A DNA stretch of 60,443 bases from positions 1 to 60,443 of the forward strand of contig NZ_JARUKY010000027.1 in assembly GCF_029688925.1 (NCBI RefSeq), written 5' to 3'. Under the pieces are notes generated by a model. The model had not been told where the DNA came from, searched no databases, and saw only the letters and a program-made list of their open reading frames with translations. Origin of the DNA: Evansella sp. AB-P1 (lineage in GTDB: Bacteria; Bacillota; Bacilli; Bacillales; Salisediminibacteriaceae). Both the position numbers and the translations under genes were made by a program. How positions within the stretch are numbered: position 1 is the stretch's first letter; each line of letters begins with the position of its first letter. Below are positions 17,362 to 26,046 of the stretch, piece after piece.

Positions 17362-18624
17362 TTGAAAAAGAGAAAAATTACTATTATATATTTAGTTTTT
17401 GGCCTTCTTTGGGTTATTTTAACTGATTTTTTTGTAGGAAGGTACGCATCATTAGAATCTATTATGATGTTTCAAAAAATAAAAGGGTTAATTTATGTAG
17501 GAATTACAGCATTTTTCATCTATTTTGTATTGGGTAAGATAGAAGAGTTAAACAATACAAAGGAACAAGAAAAGAAGTTAACGACGATAATAAATTCTAT
17601 GGTAGATTTTATAAGTATTAAGGATAAGGATGGTAAATTAGTTGAAATGAATGAATACGGTTTGGAGCTTTTACAATTAGATAATATAGAGTATCGGGGA
17701 AAAAAAGCTTCAGAGATAGTAGAAATTCCTTCTCATTATAGAAAAGCAATGATTTGTTGTGAAAAAGTAGATGAGCATGTATGGCGACTAGGTAAAAAGT
17801 ATAGTTTTGAAGAGGAAATTTTATTTCCTAATGGTTCCAAAAAACACTTTAATATAGTAAAGTTACCCCTCTATCACGAGGACGGTAGGAGAAAAGAGTT
17901 AGTTATTATTGGTAGGGATGTAACGAAGATGAAATTAGTAGAAGATCAGTTAAGTAAAAGAGAGAAGCTATCAGTTGTTGGTGAGTTAGCTGCTAGTGTA
18001 GGGCATGAAATTAGAAACCCTCTAACGTCAATTAAAGGGTTCATACAGTTATTGGAAAAGGAAGACGAAAAAAATAAATTTTATTATAATATAATGTTAA
18101 CTGAATTAGATCGAATAAACCATATCGTGGGAGAGCTTCTTATTCTAGCAAAACCTCAAAAAGTGGAGTTTACAAGCTGCGACGTAAGTACAATTTTGAA
18201 CGATGTTGTTTGTTTATTACAGACGCAAGCTAGCATGAATAATGTAACAATTTCATATTACGTAGATGGAGAAATTTTAATTGATTGTGAAAAAAATCAA
18301 TTAAAGCAACTATTTATTAATATAGTAAAAAATGCCATTGAAGCTTCTAATGAAAAAGGAATCATATCCGTAAAAATCATTCGTAATAAGTTAGAAAAAG
18401 TATGTATTGTTGTTGAAGATCAAGGAATAGGAATTCCAGATGAATTTTTGAAACGGATAGGGGAACCATTTTACTCATCAAAAGAAAAGGGAACTGGTTT
18501 AGGGTTGACAGTTAGTCATAAAATTATTGAAATGCATGGTGGAAAAATAAGCTATGAACGAATAGAGCCTAAAGGAACAAGGGTTTCGATAGAGTTACCT
18601 ATAAAAAATGAATTACATGCATAA
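17362..18624 (+). CDS. orphan sensor histidine kinase with PAS domain (sporulation-kinase type)
   Basis: A 420-residue kinase: two TM helices (about 5-25 and 35-58), a PAS domain (about 70-185, with VDFISIKDKDGKLVEMN), a HisKA box GHEIRNPLTSIKGFIQLLEK with His 215, and HATPase with NAIEAS (N box), EDQGIGIP (G1) and GTGLGL (G2). The H-box sequence and domain order resemble the Spo0F kinases KinB to KinE of Bacillus. No response regulator is adjacent, which fits a phosphorelay kinase. The TTG start follows AAAGGAGAAGG at 17346-17356. Terminators at 18687 and 18866 follow. Confidence 0.88.
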   Translation: MKKRKITIIYLVFGLLWVILTDFFVGRYASLESIMMFQKIKGLIYVGITAFFIYFVLGKIEELNNTKEQEKKLTTIINSMVDFISIKDKDGKLVEMNEYGLELLQLDNIEYRGKKASEIVEIPSHYRKAMICCEKVDEHVWRLGKKYSFEEEILFPNGSKKHFNIVKLPLYHEDGRRKELVIIGRDVTKMKLVEDQLSKREKLSVVGELAASVGHEIRNPLTSIKGFIQLLEKEDEKNKFYYNIMLTELDRINHIVGELLILAKPQKVEFTSCDVSTILNDVVCLLQTQASMNNVTISYYVDGEILIDCEKNQLKQLFINIVKNAIEASNEKGIISVKIIRNKLEKVCIVVEDQGIGIPDEFLKRIGEPFYSSKEKGTGLGLTVSHKIIEMHGGKISYERIEPKGTRVSIELPIKNELHA

Positions 18625-18686
18625 GAATAAAGATTAATAGCATCTGAGAATATTAGCAGGATGTCTCCGTGGATAATAAGATTAGT

Positions 18687-18720
18687 AGACTTCTTCAACT
18701 GGAAGAAGTCTTTCTGGCTT
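18687..18720 (+). terminator. terminator after the sensor kinase
   Basis: A perfect 10-bp stem AGACTTCTTC/GAAGAAGTCT with a 5-nt loop, followed by a T-rich tract. Confidence 0.75.
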
Positions 18721-18865
18721 TATTATTCAACATTTGGAGTCATCTTTTTTTATATGTTATTAAAAAAGATGAAAGTCTATATTGGAGAAAAGGGTGTTTG
18801 TTATGTAGCATTGGCTAAATCAGCTCTTATTCTACTTGTTATAGTCTAATTAAAAATTTTGATTA

Positions 18866-18905
18866 AAAAAATAGAGCAGTGTTCAAGCTGTTCTATTTTT
18901 TTTCA
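18866..18905 (+). terminator. second terminator upstream of the deacetylase
   Basis: AAAATAGAGCAG pairs imperfectly with CTGTTCTATTTT, followed by a long T run. Confidence 0.65.
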
Positions 18906-18998
18906 TTTTATGGACGAATTTTCTTTATTTTAATGTATATAAAAATAATTTAAATGAAAAATAACAATGAAATTTATATAGAAAGAGGAGATGACCAA

Positions 18999-19865
18999 TT
19001 GAATAAGAGAATAATGAAATCAATTGTTGTAGTGGCTATGTTAATACCATTTCTTGTCCTTGGAATGTTACATGTACAAGCCCATGATCATCCTGCAGGG
19101 GATATGAAGCAGCTTTGGTGGTGGGGAAAAGAGAAAGATAAATCGGAGGATGACCTTCCTGACCTAAGAGGAGGCTCTGAAGATTCTACTCGCGAAAAAA
19201 CCCCAGTTTCTTTAATTGAATTACAGCAAAAATATCCAGAAACACTTGCATTACAGGGACCAACTAATGAAAAGAAGATTGCACTTACTTTCGATGATGG
19301 TCCTGATCCGAGGTTTACACCTCAAATATTAGATACCTTAAGTAAATATAATGTGCCAGCAACTTTCTTCCTAATGGGAGCTAGAGCTGAGGCATACCCT
19401 GAAATTGCGAAGCGTATTGGCGATGAAGGTCACATTGTAGGGAACCATACGTATTGGCACCCAAACCTTGTGGCAGAAGGGGAAATTGAAACATTAGCGA
19501 GGGAAGTGACGAATGCAGAGGACAAGCTAGCTGAAATTCTAGGATTTCGTACCTCGTTATTTCGACCACCATATGGTTTTTTATATGATGAATTACTAGA
19601 AAAGCTCCGTGAAATGAATTATTCTGTTATTGGATGGTCGGTTGATTCTTTAGATTGGCAAGCGTTACCTCCAGAAGAAACAGCTGAAAATGTGATTCAA
19701 AACATTCATCCTGGAGCAATTGTATTAATGCACGATGGAACCGATATTGAAGCGGATTTAACAGGCACAATTGAATCACTAGATATCATTATTCCTAACC
19801 TTCAAGAACAAGGCTATGAATTTGTAACCGTTCCACAATTATTAAATATTCCTTATGAACAATAG
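18999..19865 (+). CDS. exported polysaccharide deacetylase (NodB domain)
   Basis: A 288-residue carbohydrate esterase family 4 enzyme. All five motifs are present: ALTFDDGPDP (catalytic base and metal Asp), GNHTYWHP (metal His pair), RPPYGF, DSLDWQ and IVLMHDGT. It probably removes N-acetyl groups from peptidoglycan or another surface polymer outside the cell; the signal or anchor segment is residues about 5-26. The frame extends to an ATG at 18954, but AGAAAGAGGAG at 18981-18991 is spaced for TTG 18999, which also puts the hydrophobic segment at the N-terminus. A monocistronic unit with terminator at 19925. Confidence 0.9.
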   Translation: MNKRIMKSIVVVAMLIPFLVLGMLHVQAHDHPAGDMKQLWWWGKEKDKSEDDLPDLRGGSEDSTREKTPVSLIELQQKYPETLALQGPTNEKKIALTFDDGPDPRFTPQILDTLSKYNVPATFFLMGARAEAYPEIAKRIGDEGHIVGNHTYWHPNLVAEGEIETLAREVTNAEDKLAEILGFRTSLFRPPYGFLYDELLEKLREMNYSVIGWSVDSLDWQALPPEETAENVIQNIHPGAIVLMHDGTDIEADLTGTIESLDIIIPNLQEQGYEFVTVPQLLNIPYEQ

Positions 19866-19924
19866 AAAATGAACGTGGATAAAATATTCGTTTTAGTAAA
19901 AAATAATCCTATAAATCATTTATG

Positions 19925-19956
19925 ACCCCGTCGCGTTTACTGTACGGGGTTTCTTG
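19925..19956 (+). terminator. terminator after the deacetylase
   Basis: ACCCCGT (19925-19931) pairs with ACGGGGT (19944-19950), followed by TTCTT. Confidence 0.7.
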
Positions 19957-19990
19957 ATCAACAAAAGATTATCCATGGAGGTAAAACAAA

Positions 19991-20566
19991 ATGAAAAAAA
20001 TATGCTACGTATTAATACTTACATTAATTTTAGCTATTTTTACAGGCTGTGGAGAAGCTGATATTGAACGAGTAGAAGAAGATCGAGAAAAAGAGCAAGA
20101 AGAACAGGAACAAGCTGCAGAAGAGTTGGAAGAAGAACTTGATGATGTTGACGAAGAAGTAATGGATGAGGAGGAAGTTGAGGATGAGGTTGATTTAGCA
20201 GTAGGGGATAGCGTTAGATTTAATGACATTATTATTACATTAAATGACGTAACGTTTAGTGAAGGAAGTGATTGGGAAACACCAAATGAAGCAGCTTATT
20301 TGATTGCAGATTTCTCTGTAGAAAATGATTCTGATGAAAGCTACAATGTTTCTTCTATGCTTAATTTTTCTGTCTACGATGATGAACACTTTAAACATTC
20401 CATTACTATTTTTACCGACACGAAAGGAAGTATGGATGGAGAGGTTGCGCCAGGAAGAACAATGCGTGGAGAAATAGCATTTGATGTCCCAGACAGTTCA
20501 TACTATGAAGTGGTCTTTGAAGAACCATTTACAAACGGGCAAGCAATTTGGTATGTAGGTTCTTAA
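19991..20566 (+). CDS. DUF4352-type lipoprotein
   Basis: A 191-residue lipoprotein: lipobox IFTGC (Cys about 20), a highly acidic helical spacer (about 24-70), then an Ig/telokin-like beta domain (about 72-191) with VGDSVRFNDIIITLNDV, EAAYLIADFSVEND and VAPGRTMRGEIAFDVP, as in DUF4352 proteins. These are surface proteins of unknown function in Gram-positive bacteria. ATGGAGGTAAAAC precedes the ATG. It has its own terminators on both sides. Confidence 0.8.
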   Translation: MKKICYVLILTLILAIFTGCGEADIERVEEDREKEQEEQEQAAEELEEELDDVDEEVMDEEEVEDEVDLAVGDSVRFNDIIITLNDVTFSEGSDWETPNEAAYLIADFSVENDSDESYNVSSMLNFSVYDDEHFKHSITIFTDTKGSMDGEVAPGRTMRGEIAFDVPDSSYYEVVFEEPFTNGQAIWYVGS

Positions 20567-20592
20567 AACAATTGTATTAATCCCACTTATTT

Positions 20593-20628
20593 AAATACCC
20601 AGAAGGCATACTTCCTTTTGGGTATTTC
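20593..20628 (+). terminator. terminator after the DUF4352 lipoprotein
   Basis: AAATACCC (20593-20600) pairs with GGGTATTT, with an inner AAGG/CCTT pairing; a T-rich tail follows. Confidence 0.7.
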
Positions 20629-20749
20629 TATACACTTATATCAAATTTATTTGCAGATTCTTTATATTGAGTTACAAATACCTGTGTAAATTTGGTATAG
20701 TTAGTAAAGTTTGAAGTGAATTCATAAAATAAAAAGAGGTATTATTACT

Positions 20750-22198
20750 ATGGTAAAAGTATCATTTGATCGTTTTAATTTACATGAAGAAATAATAAAT
20801 GCTTTACAGACTTTAAAATACGAACATCCTACAGATGTACAGGAAAAAGTTATACCATTAGCTTTGCAAAAAAAAGATCTAGTCGTACAGTCTCAAACTG
20901 GTACTGGTAAGACAGCCTCCTTTGCTATTCCGATTTGTGAAATGGTAAATTGGGAGGAAAACAAACCTCAAGCGTTAATTTTAACTCCAACTCGAGAGCT
21001 AGCTGTTCAAGTTGCGGAGGAAATAACGAACATTGGACGATATAAACGAATAAAAGGAACTGCAATTTTTGGAAAGCAATCCTTTGAGAGACAAAAACTA
21101 CAGCTAAAGCAAAAAACACATGTGGTCGTTGGGACACCAGGTCGAGTACTTGATCATATTCAAAAAGGAACACTTCCTTTAGAAAAGCTAAAATATTTCA
21201 TAATTGATGAAGGGGACGAAATGCTCAATATGGGATTCATTGACCAAGTAGAATCTATTATCCAAGCATTGCCTGAGGAACGTATGACGATGATGTTTTC
21301 AGCCACGCTACCTTATGATGTTGAAGCACTAAGTAAAAATTATATGAAAAAACCAGTTCGAATAGAAATTAGTGGGGATGAAATTACGACGTTTAACATA
21401 GATCATTCACAAATAATATTGAATGAAAAAGAAAAAATTGCTGCTTTGAAAAATGTAACAAAGGTTGAAAATCCTAATAGCTGTATTATTTTTTGTGGTA
21501 CGCAAGAAAGAGTAGATTTGGTATTTACTAATTTGAATCGAAGTAACTATCCTTGTTCTAAGATTCATGGAGGAATGATGCAAAAGGAACGATTTTCTGT
21601 TATGAATGACTTTAAGCAAGGGAAAATTAGGTATTTAGTGGCAACAGATGTTGCTGCACGAGGGATTCATATTGAGGAAGTTTCACTAGTCATTAACTAC
21701 GACCTTCCAATGGAAAAAGAACGTTACGTTCACCGGACTGGTAGGACAGGTCGTGCTGGAAAAACTGGAAAAGCAATATCTTTCGTTACTGAAAGGGAGA
21801 AAGATATTATTGCTTCAATTGAAGAATACATTGGTTTTTCAATTTCAGTTAATTTTGTTCCAACAGAGGTAGAGGTTAATAGTAAACAAGGAGCATTTTA
21901 CGATAAAATAAAGGAAAAACCTTCATTAAAAAAAGAGAAGGGAACTGCTCTTAACACAAATATAATGAAGCTTTATTTCAACGGAGGTAAGAAAAAGAAG
22001 CTTCGGGCAATAGATTTTGTTGGTACAATTACTAATATTGATGGTGTAACTGCAGATGATATTGGAATTATAACAATTGAAGAGAATACTTCCTATGTTG
22101 ATATATTGAATGGGAAAGGCCCCATTGTATTAGAAGAAATGAAAAGTAAAACAGTTAAGGGAAAGCAGTTGAAGGTTCATAAGGCTAGGACGAAATGA
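20750..22198 (+). CDS. dbpA: ATP-dependent RNA helicase DbpA/YxiN
   Basis: A 482-residue DEAD-box helicase that in B. subtilis acts on 23S rRNA helix 92 during 50S assembly. RecA1 has SQTGTGKT (motif I), [14 protein letters not shown] and SATLP (III); RecA2 has [12 protein letters not shown] and [10 protein letters not shown] (VI). The C-terminal RRM-like domain (about 400-482) with [19 protein letters not shown] is the DbpA-specific rRNA-binding domain. Two core residues differ from the family: motif II is DEGD (153-156) instead of DEAD, and motif V has ARGIHI (His 307) instead of ARGIDI. Length equals the family norm and the frame is intact, so it is probably expressed. Confidence 0.93.
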   Translation: MVKVSFDRFNLHEEIINALQTLKYEHPTDVQEKVIPLALQKKDLVVQSQTGTGKTASFAIPICEMVNWEENKPQALILTPTRELAVQVAEEITNIGRYKRIKGTAIFGKQSFERQKLQLKQKTHVVVGTPGRVLDHIQKGTLPLEKLKYFIIDEGDEMLNMGFIDQVESIIQALPEERMTMMFSATLPYDVEALSKNYMKKPVRIEISGDEITTFNIDHSQIILNEKEKIAALKNVTKVENPNSCIIFCGTQERVDLVFTNLNRSNYPCSKIHGGMMQKERFSVMNDFKQGKIRYLVATDVAARGIHIEEVSLVINYDLPMEKERYVHRTGRTGRAGKTGKAISFVTEREKDIIASIEEYIGFSISVNFVPTEVEVNSKQGAFYDKIKEKPSLKKEKGTALNTNIMKLYFNGGKKKKLRAIDFVGTITNIDGVTADDIGIITIEENTSYVDILNGKGPIVLEEMKSKTVKGKQLKVHKARTK

Positions 22199-22219
22199 GT
22201 ATCCGAAAATGTATTTAAG

Positions 22220-22257
22220 AAAAAACTTTAGAGAATAATCCTCTCTAAAGTTTTTTC
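22220..22257 (+). terminator. strong terminator after dbpA
   Basis: A 15-bp stem AAAAAACTTTAGAGA with its complement, followed by T6. Confidence 0.85.
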
Positions 22258-22385
22258 CTTTAAACAGGTAAAATGATCGTTTAAATAGAAAATATAATGT
22301 AGGATTTAAAAGTTAATCGAAAAATTGTAAAGCTATAGATTAACTAAACAATTTATAAATAAATCATGTTGGAGGGAGTTAGTTT

Positions 22386-23051
22386 ATGGCAATTGTAACG
22401 GTAGATTTTGATGGGACACTTTATCAAGGGAATTCTTTTAAAGTTATGTTTCTTGCAGCAAAAAAAGAGTTTACTATAAAGGAATGGACAATCGTATTTG
22501 TTGGCCTTATAAAAGCTGGGATCACAAGAATAGTCAAAGGGAAAAATGCATTCAGGCTACAATTTTTTAAATCCTTTGCTAAATCGTTTAAAGGTAAAAC
22601 AGAGGAAGAACTAGAATCCTTCTTTAAGGCAATAGTGGATAATGGAAGAGATGAGATTCATCATGGTCTTGTTCAGAAAATCAATGGGCATAAAAGACAA
22701 GGGCATACTGTAATCTTATTATCTGGAGCACTTGAACCATTTTTAAAAGCATTTATTAAGGAAGTAAATCTAGATGTGCATATCATTAGTACAGAACTAT
22801 TTGTTGATGGAAATGGTGTGTGCACAGGTGAAGTGGGAACGATCATTAATGGTGAGGAAAAAGTAAAAAGAGTTCAACAATGGATACAATCCCAAAGTGA
22901 TGGTGAAAGAAAATTAGAAATATGGGCATATGCTGATAGTGAAAGTGATATCCCACTCCTGCAATTTGTGGAACATCCAGTAGTTGTGAACCCAAATGAA
23001 GATATGAAAATTATTGCTGAAGAAAATAAATGGCCAATATTTGCAGGATAA
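22386..23051 (+). CDS. HAD-IB phosphatase (SerB-like)
   Basis: A 221-residue cytoplasmic HAD hydrolase. Motif I VTVDFDGTLYQG gives the nucleophile Asp 7 and acid Asp 9; motif II is LLSGAL; motif III Lys and motif IV appear as AYADSESDIPLL. The helical cap inserted after motif I places it in subfamily IB with phosphoserine phosphatase. The substrate is unknown. GGAGGGAG precedes the ATG. The DUF1801 gene starts 26 bases downstream, so the two are probably cotranscribed. Confidence 0.85.
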   Translation: MAIVTVDFDGTLYQGNSFKVMFLAAKKEFTIKEWTIVFVGLIKAGITRIVKGKNAFRLQFFKSFAKSFKGKTEEELESFFKAIVDNGRDEIHHGLVQKINGHKRQGHTVILLSGALEPFLKAFIKEVNLDVHIISTELFVDGNGVCTGEVGTIINGEEKVKRVQQWIQSQSDGERKLEIWAYADSESDIPLLQFVEHPVVVNPNEDMKIIAEENKWPIFAG

Positions 23052-23077
23052 AAAAATAAAGTATAGGTGATGTTCCC

Positions 23078-23500
23078 ATGTATGAGCTTAAAACAAAAGA
23101 AAATGATGGAAGTGTTATCTCGTTTATTGAGAAAGTAGAAAATCCCAAAAAAAGAGAGGATGCCTATAGACTATTAGACATTTTTTCAGAAACGACAGGC
23201 TATGAAGCAAAAATGTGGGGACCGAGTATTATCGGATTTGGTTCTTACCATTACAAATATGCTTCCGGACACAAAGGGGAAGCTCCTCTTGTAGGCTTTT
23301 CTCCACGTAAAGGAAAAATTAGCCTATATTTTGCTACTGGAGATACAATGCGTGAAGAACTATTAAAAGATTTTGGAAAACATACGTCTGGTAAAGCATG
23401 TGTGTATATTAATAAAGTAGCTGATATAAATGAAGAAATTTTAAAGGCATTAATTAAACAATCTGTTCAGTTTTTAAATGAATTGTATCCTAAACCCTAA
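23078..23500 (+). CDS. DUF1801 domain protein
   Basis: A 140-residue cytoplasmic protein with the DUF1801 pattern: FIEKVENPKKREDAYRLLDI at the start, then EAKMWGPSIIGFGSYHYKYA, PLVGFSPRKGKISLY and CVYINKVADINEEIL. Family members are small, of unknown role, often single-domain. ATAGGTGATG lies before the ATG. Probably in one operon with the HAD phosphatase. Confidence 0.85.
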   Translation: MYELKTKENDGSVISFIEKVENPKKREDAYRLLDIFSETTGYEAKMWGPSIIGFGSYHYKYASGHKGEAPLVGFSPRKGKISLYFATGDTMREELLKDFGKHTSGKACVYINKVADINEEILKALIKQSVQFLNELYPKP

Positions 23501-23586
23501 ATGTTGTTAAATTTGTCTCCTCCTTTTTTATTTAAATCATGTACTTATTTAGTATAAAGGTTTAATAAAAGGAAGGAGCTTAATGT

Positions 23587-24660
23587 ATGATTAAAATTAT
23601 TCAAGATGCGGGTCATGGTGGAGTCGACCCTGGAGCACAAGCTTTTGGAGTTCAAGAAAAGGTCTGGTGTTTAGAAGCTTCTACTTATTTAAACAATCGT
23701 TTAAATAGCTTAGGATTATATTCTACAGAAACGCGATCAAAGGATATTACTTTAGATTCTATTTCTCGTACAAACCTTGTAAAGGAAAGTGGTGCAACAA
23801 TTTGTCTTTCCCATCACTTTAATGCATTTAATGGTTTTGCAAGAGGGGTGGAGACCATTTATCCTTTACGTAGTACGAATGTTTTAGCCACAAAAATAGC
23901 TCACGGAATTAGAGATACCAGTGGATTTCCCTTAAGACGTGTTTTTCAACGAAAAGGAGCAAATGGAGATTGGTATTTTATGCATCGTTTAACAGCTCCA
24001 GTAGAAACGATCATTATAGAATATGGATTTTTAGATAATAAAACTGATTTTCAAAAATTAGAACGGAAAGAGTTTCGAAAAAGTTTATACGAAGCCGTTG
24101 TGAAAGTAATTTGTACTCATTTTCAAGTGAGATACAGGTATGGAACATATGATAATGGTTATGATGAAATGAATATTATTAAGTTGAAAGAAGGACTTTC
24201 TACAAAAAGAAAAACAGTAGAAAAATATGAAATTAGTGAAGATATTCCTGGTTATATGACAGCATCTGATGCGAAGTATCAAAGAAACCATGCTACCATT
24301 GTGAAAACTGGAGTATATTATATTTTTCACAAATCAGAAGGGATGATAAATGTAACGGCAACAAAAGGTGTCCCAGGTAGTTGGATTCAGCCTCCAAACA
24401 ACGAAACAACTAGAAAAACTACTTCAAAGACGAAAATTCGAATAATTGGAAATGTTCAAATAGTTGGTGTTAATCATGCTGCCATTCTCATGGATCGACC
24501 AGATCGATTGAAGGCCAAAAATATGGGGACGATTGCAAAAGATAAGATTATTCCAATAGCAGGATCTGTAAAAGGAAAGAACAACCCATACGGTTATTGG
24601 GAAGTGATATATGAAGGGAAACGTTTATATATTTCTGGACAGTTTGGTAGGAGAGTATAG
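23587..24660 (+). CDS. N-acetylmuramoyl-L-alanine amidase (Amidase_3), endolysin-like
   Basis: A 357-residue amidase cleaving the MurNAc-L-Ala bond. The Zn ligands and catalytic Glu are visible in QDAGHGG (His), QEKVWCLEAS (Glu), LSHHFNAF (His) and IIEYGFLDN (Glu). The catalytic domain ends near residue 180. The C-terminal part holds two SH3-like wall-binding modules, one with GVYYIFHKSEGMINVT and GVPGSWIQPP. There is no signal peptide, as in phage endolysins or mother-cell enzymes of sporulation. No other phage genes are nearby. AAAGGAAGGAGC precedes the ATG. Confidence 0.87.
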   Translation: MIKIIQDAGHGGVDPGAQAFGVQEKVWCLEASTYLNNRLNSLGLYSTETRSKDITLDSISRTNLVKESGATICLSHHFNAFNGFARGVETIYPLRSTNVLATKIAHGIRDTSGFPLRRVFQRKGANGDWYFMHRLTAPVETIIIEYGFLDNKTDFQKLERKEFRKSLYEAVVKVICTHFQVRYRYGTYDNGYDEMNIIKLKEGLSTKRKTVEKYEISEDIPGYMTASDAKYQRNHATIVKTGVYYIFHKSEGMINVTATKGVPGSWIQPPNNETTRKTTSKTKIRIIGNVQIVGVNHAAILMDRPDRLKAKNMGTIAKDKIIPIAGSVKGKNNPYGYWEVIYEGKRLYISGQFGRRV

Positions 24661-24715
24661 AAAAAGGATTCTATTATTTCTAGAGTCGTTAAAGTGCATA
24701 TAAGCAAAAATAAAA

Positions 24716-24774
24716 ATGAGGCACATCCCTTTATAAGTCATTTTAAATGAACTTTTGGGACTGCCTCTTTTTTA
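24716..24774. terminator. bidirectional terminator (amidase / 59-aa gene)
   Basis: GAGGCA plus CATCCC pairs with GGGA plus TGCCTC across a 30-nt loop; T7 follows on the plus strand and an AT-rich tract on the minus strand. Confidence 0.65.
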
Positions 24775-24804
24775 TAATATAGGAAAGTATAAAATTTTAA
24801 CTCT

Positions 24805-24895
24805 ACGTAAGGTGTCTAGGAGACAGGACGTCGATATTACGCCGTTGCCTACAGGACGTAGGCTGTACTTAGGCGGAATTGGGGCACCTTGCGCT
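24805..24895 (-). repeat. GC-rich structured intergenic element (second repeat type)
   Basis: On the minus strand it begins GCGCAAGGTGCC and ends CCTAGACACCTTACG, so AAGGTG/CACCTT ends pair. An inner hairpin is GCCTAC-AGGAC-GTAGGC. Base composition is much higher in GC than its surroundings. The outer ends resemble a structured intergenic repeat I know from several Bacillaceae genomes; that is recollection, not a search result. Confidence 0.45.
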
Positions 24896-24903
24896 TTTCT
24901 TGT

Positions 24904-25083
24904 TTATCCGCCCATTTTTCTACGCGTATTCATTGTTTTTTTTGACTGTTGGCTCTTCATTTGTTTTGTTTGCATGTTGTTTAGATTTCCTTTGCCGTTT
25001 GAAGCAGATTTATTTTTCTTGTTTTCAAGTTGCTGTTTTATGGCTTCCTGCAAACTAATTTTTTTCTTTGGTGTTTCAGACAT
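24904..25083 (-). CDS. small basic protein, 59 residues
   Basis: A minus-strand gene too short for usual cut-offs. AGGAGGA (25092-25098) precedes an ATG at 25083 with ideal spacing. The product starts MSETPKKKISLQEAIKQQLE, continues with a Lys/Asn/Gln-rich stretch, and ends NTRRKMGG. The sequence is strongly basic, hydrophilic and probably unstructured or nucleic-acid-binding. Similar small Lys/Gln-rich proteins occur in Bacillus genomes without assigned function. It is followed by the structured element and the bidirectional terminator. Confidence 0.75.
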   Translation of the reverse strand: MSETPKKKISLQEAIKQQLENKKNKSASNGKGNLNNMQTKQMKSQQSKKTMNTRRKMGG

Positions 25084-25347
25084 AAGCTAATTCCTCCTGA
25101 AAGAGTATAGTACATATATTATAATCTATTATTGTCCAGTATTGCTAATTTATTATTCATGAAAAACGAAATTTTTTCTCTGCTTTAATATTTACAATCA
25201 CATTTTACACTTAAGACCAGAACTGTATAATCTAAAACCCTACATTAATATGATATATTATAGGGATAGAATGAAAAAACACAGGGAAGTTTTCATATAT
25301 AAAATGTGGTCAAAACCTTTCATGTTTTTATAAAGGAGAAATGGATC

Positions 25348-26046
25348 GTGTCACAGACAAGAATATTAATTATTGAAGATGAAGAAAAGATTAGTCGAGT
25401 CATCCAACTTGAATTAGAATATGAAGGCTACTCAGTAGTAAGGGTACACGATGGTGCAAGTGGGTTATCTTACGGACTTGAAAAAGAATGGGACCTTATT
25501 TTACTAGATATTATGATCCCAAAGTTAAATGGAATGGAAGTTTTGCGTCGTATCCGATCCAAAGACTCATTAACACCTATTATATTATTGTCTGCAAGAG
25601 ATTCGATTGTAGATAAAGTGAGTGGTCTTGATCAAGGTGCCAATGACTATATAACGAAGCCCTTTCAGATTGAAGAATTGTTAGCTCGGATCCGCACGTG
25701 TCTACGAACGAATCAAGTAAGAAATTCTAACGTAACTTCAACTATTTTGCAGGTAGGGGATTTAGTTGTTAATGAGGATTTAAGAAAGGTAAACCGAGAT
25801 TCGAAAGAAATAGAATTAACGAAGCGTGAATATGACTTATTACTTTATTTGCTTAAAAACAAGAACCAAGTTCTTGAACGAGAGCAACTTTTAGAAGCTG
25901 TTTGGGGTTTCCATTTTGAAGGTGAGACGAACGTAGTGGATGTGTATATTCGTTATTTGCGTAAAAAAATTGATGATAGTTTTTCTTCACCTTTAATTCA
26001 TACCGTACGTGGTGTAGGGTATTGCTTAAAGGAGCCTTCTTCATGA
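25348..26046 (+). CDS. OmpR/PhoB-family response regulator
   Basis: A 232-residue regulator: receiver domain (about 4-118) with acidic pocket IEDEE, phospho-acceptor Asp 54 in LLDIMIPKLNG, and Lys in YITKPF; then a winged-helix DNA-binding domain (about 135-230) with ELTKREYDLLLYLLKN and VVDVYIRYLRKKID. The open frame reaches 25306, but AAAGGAG at 25332-25338 fits GTG 25348. The stop overlaps the kinase ATG by four bases (ATGA), so translation is coupled. Confidence 0.92.
   Translation: MSQTRILIIEDEEKISRVIQLELEYEGYSVVRVHDGASGLSYGLEKEWDLILLDIMIPKLNGMEVLRRIRSKDSLTPIILLSARDSIVDKVSGLDQGANDYITKPFQIEELLARIRTCLRTNQVRNSNVTSTILQVGDLVVNEDLRKVNRDSKEIELTKREYDLLLYLLKNKNQVLEREQLLEAVWGFHFEGETNVVDVYIRYLRKKIDDSFSSPLIHTVRGVGYCLKEPSS

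Noticed and set aside
18661-18849. 62-codon open frame after the sensor kinase
   Set aside because: It overlaps the strong terminator at 18687-18720, has no good ribosome binding site, and its composition reflects the hairpin.
24755-25090. 111-codon plus-strand frame
   Set aside because: It starts in a terminator, crosses the GC-rich structured element, and is antisense to the better-supported 59-residue gene.
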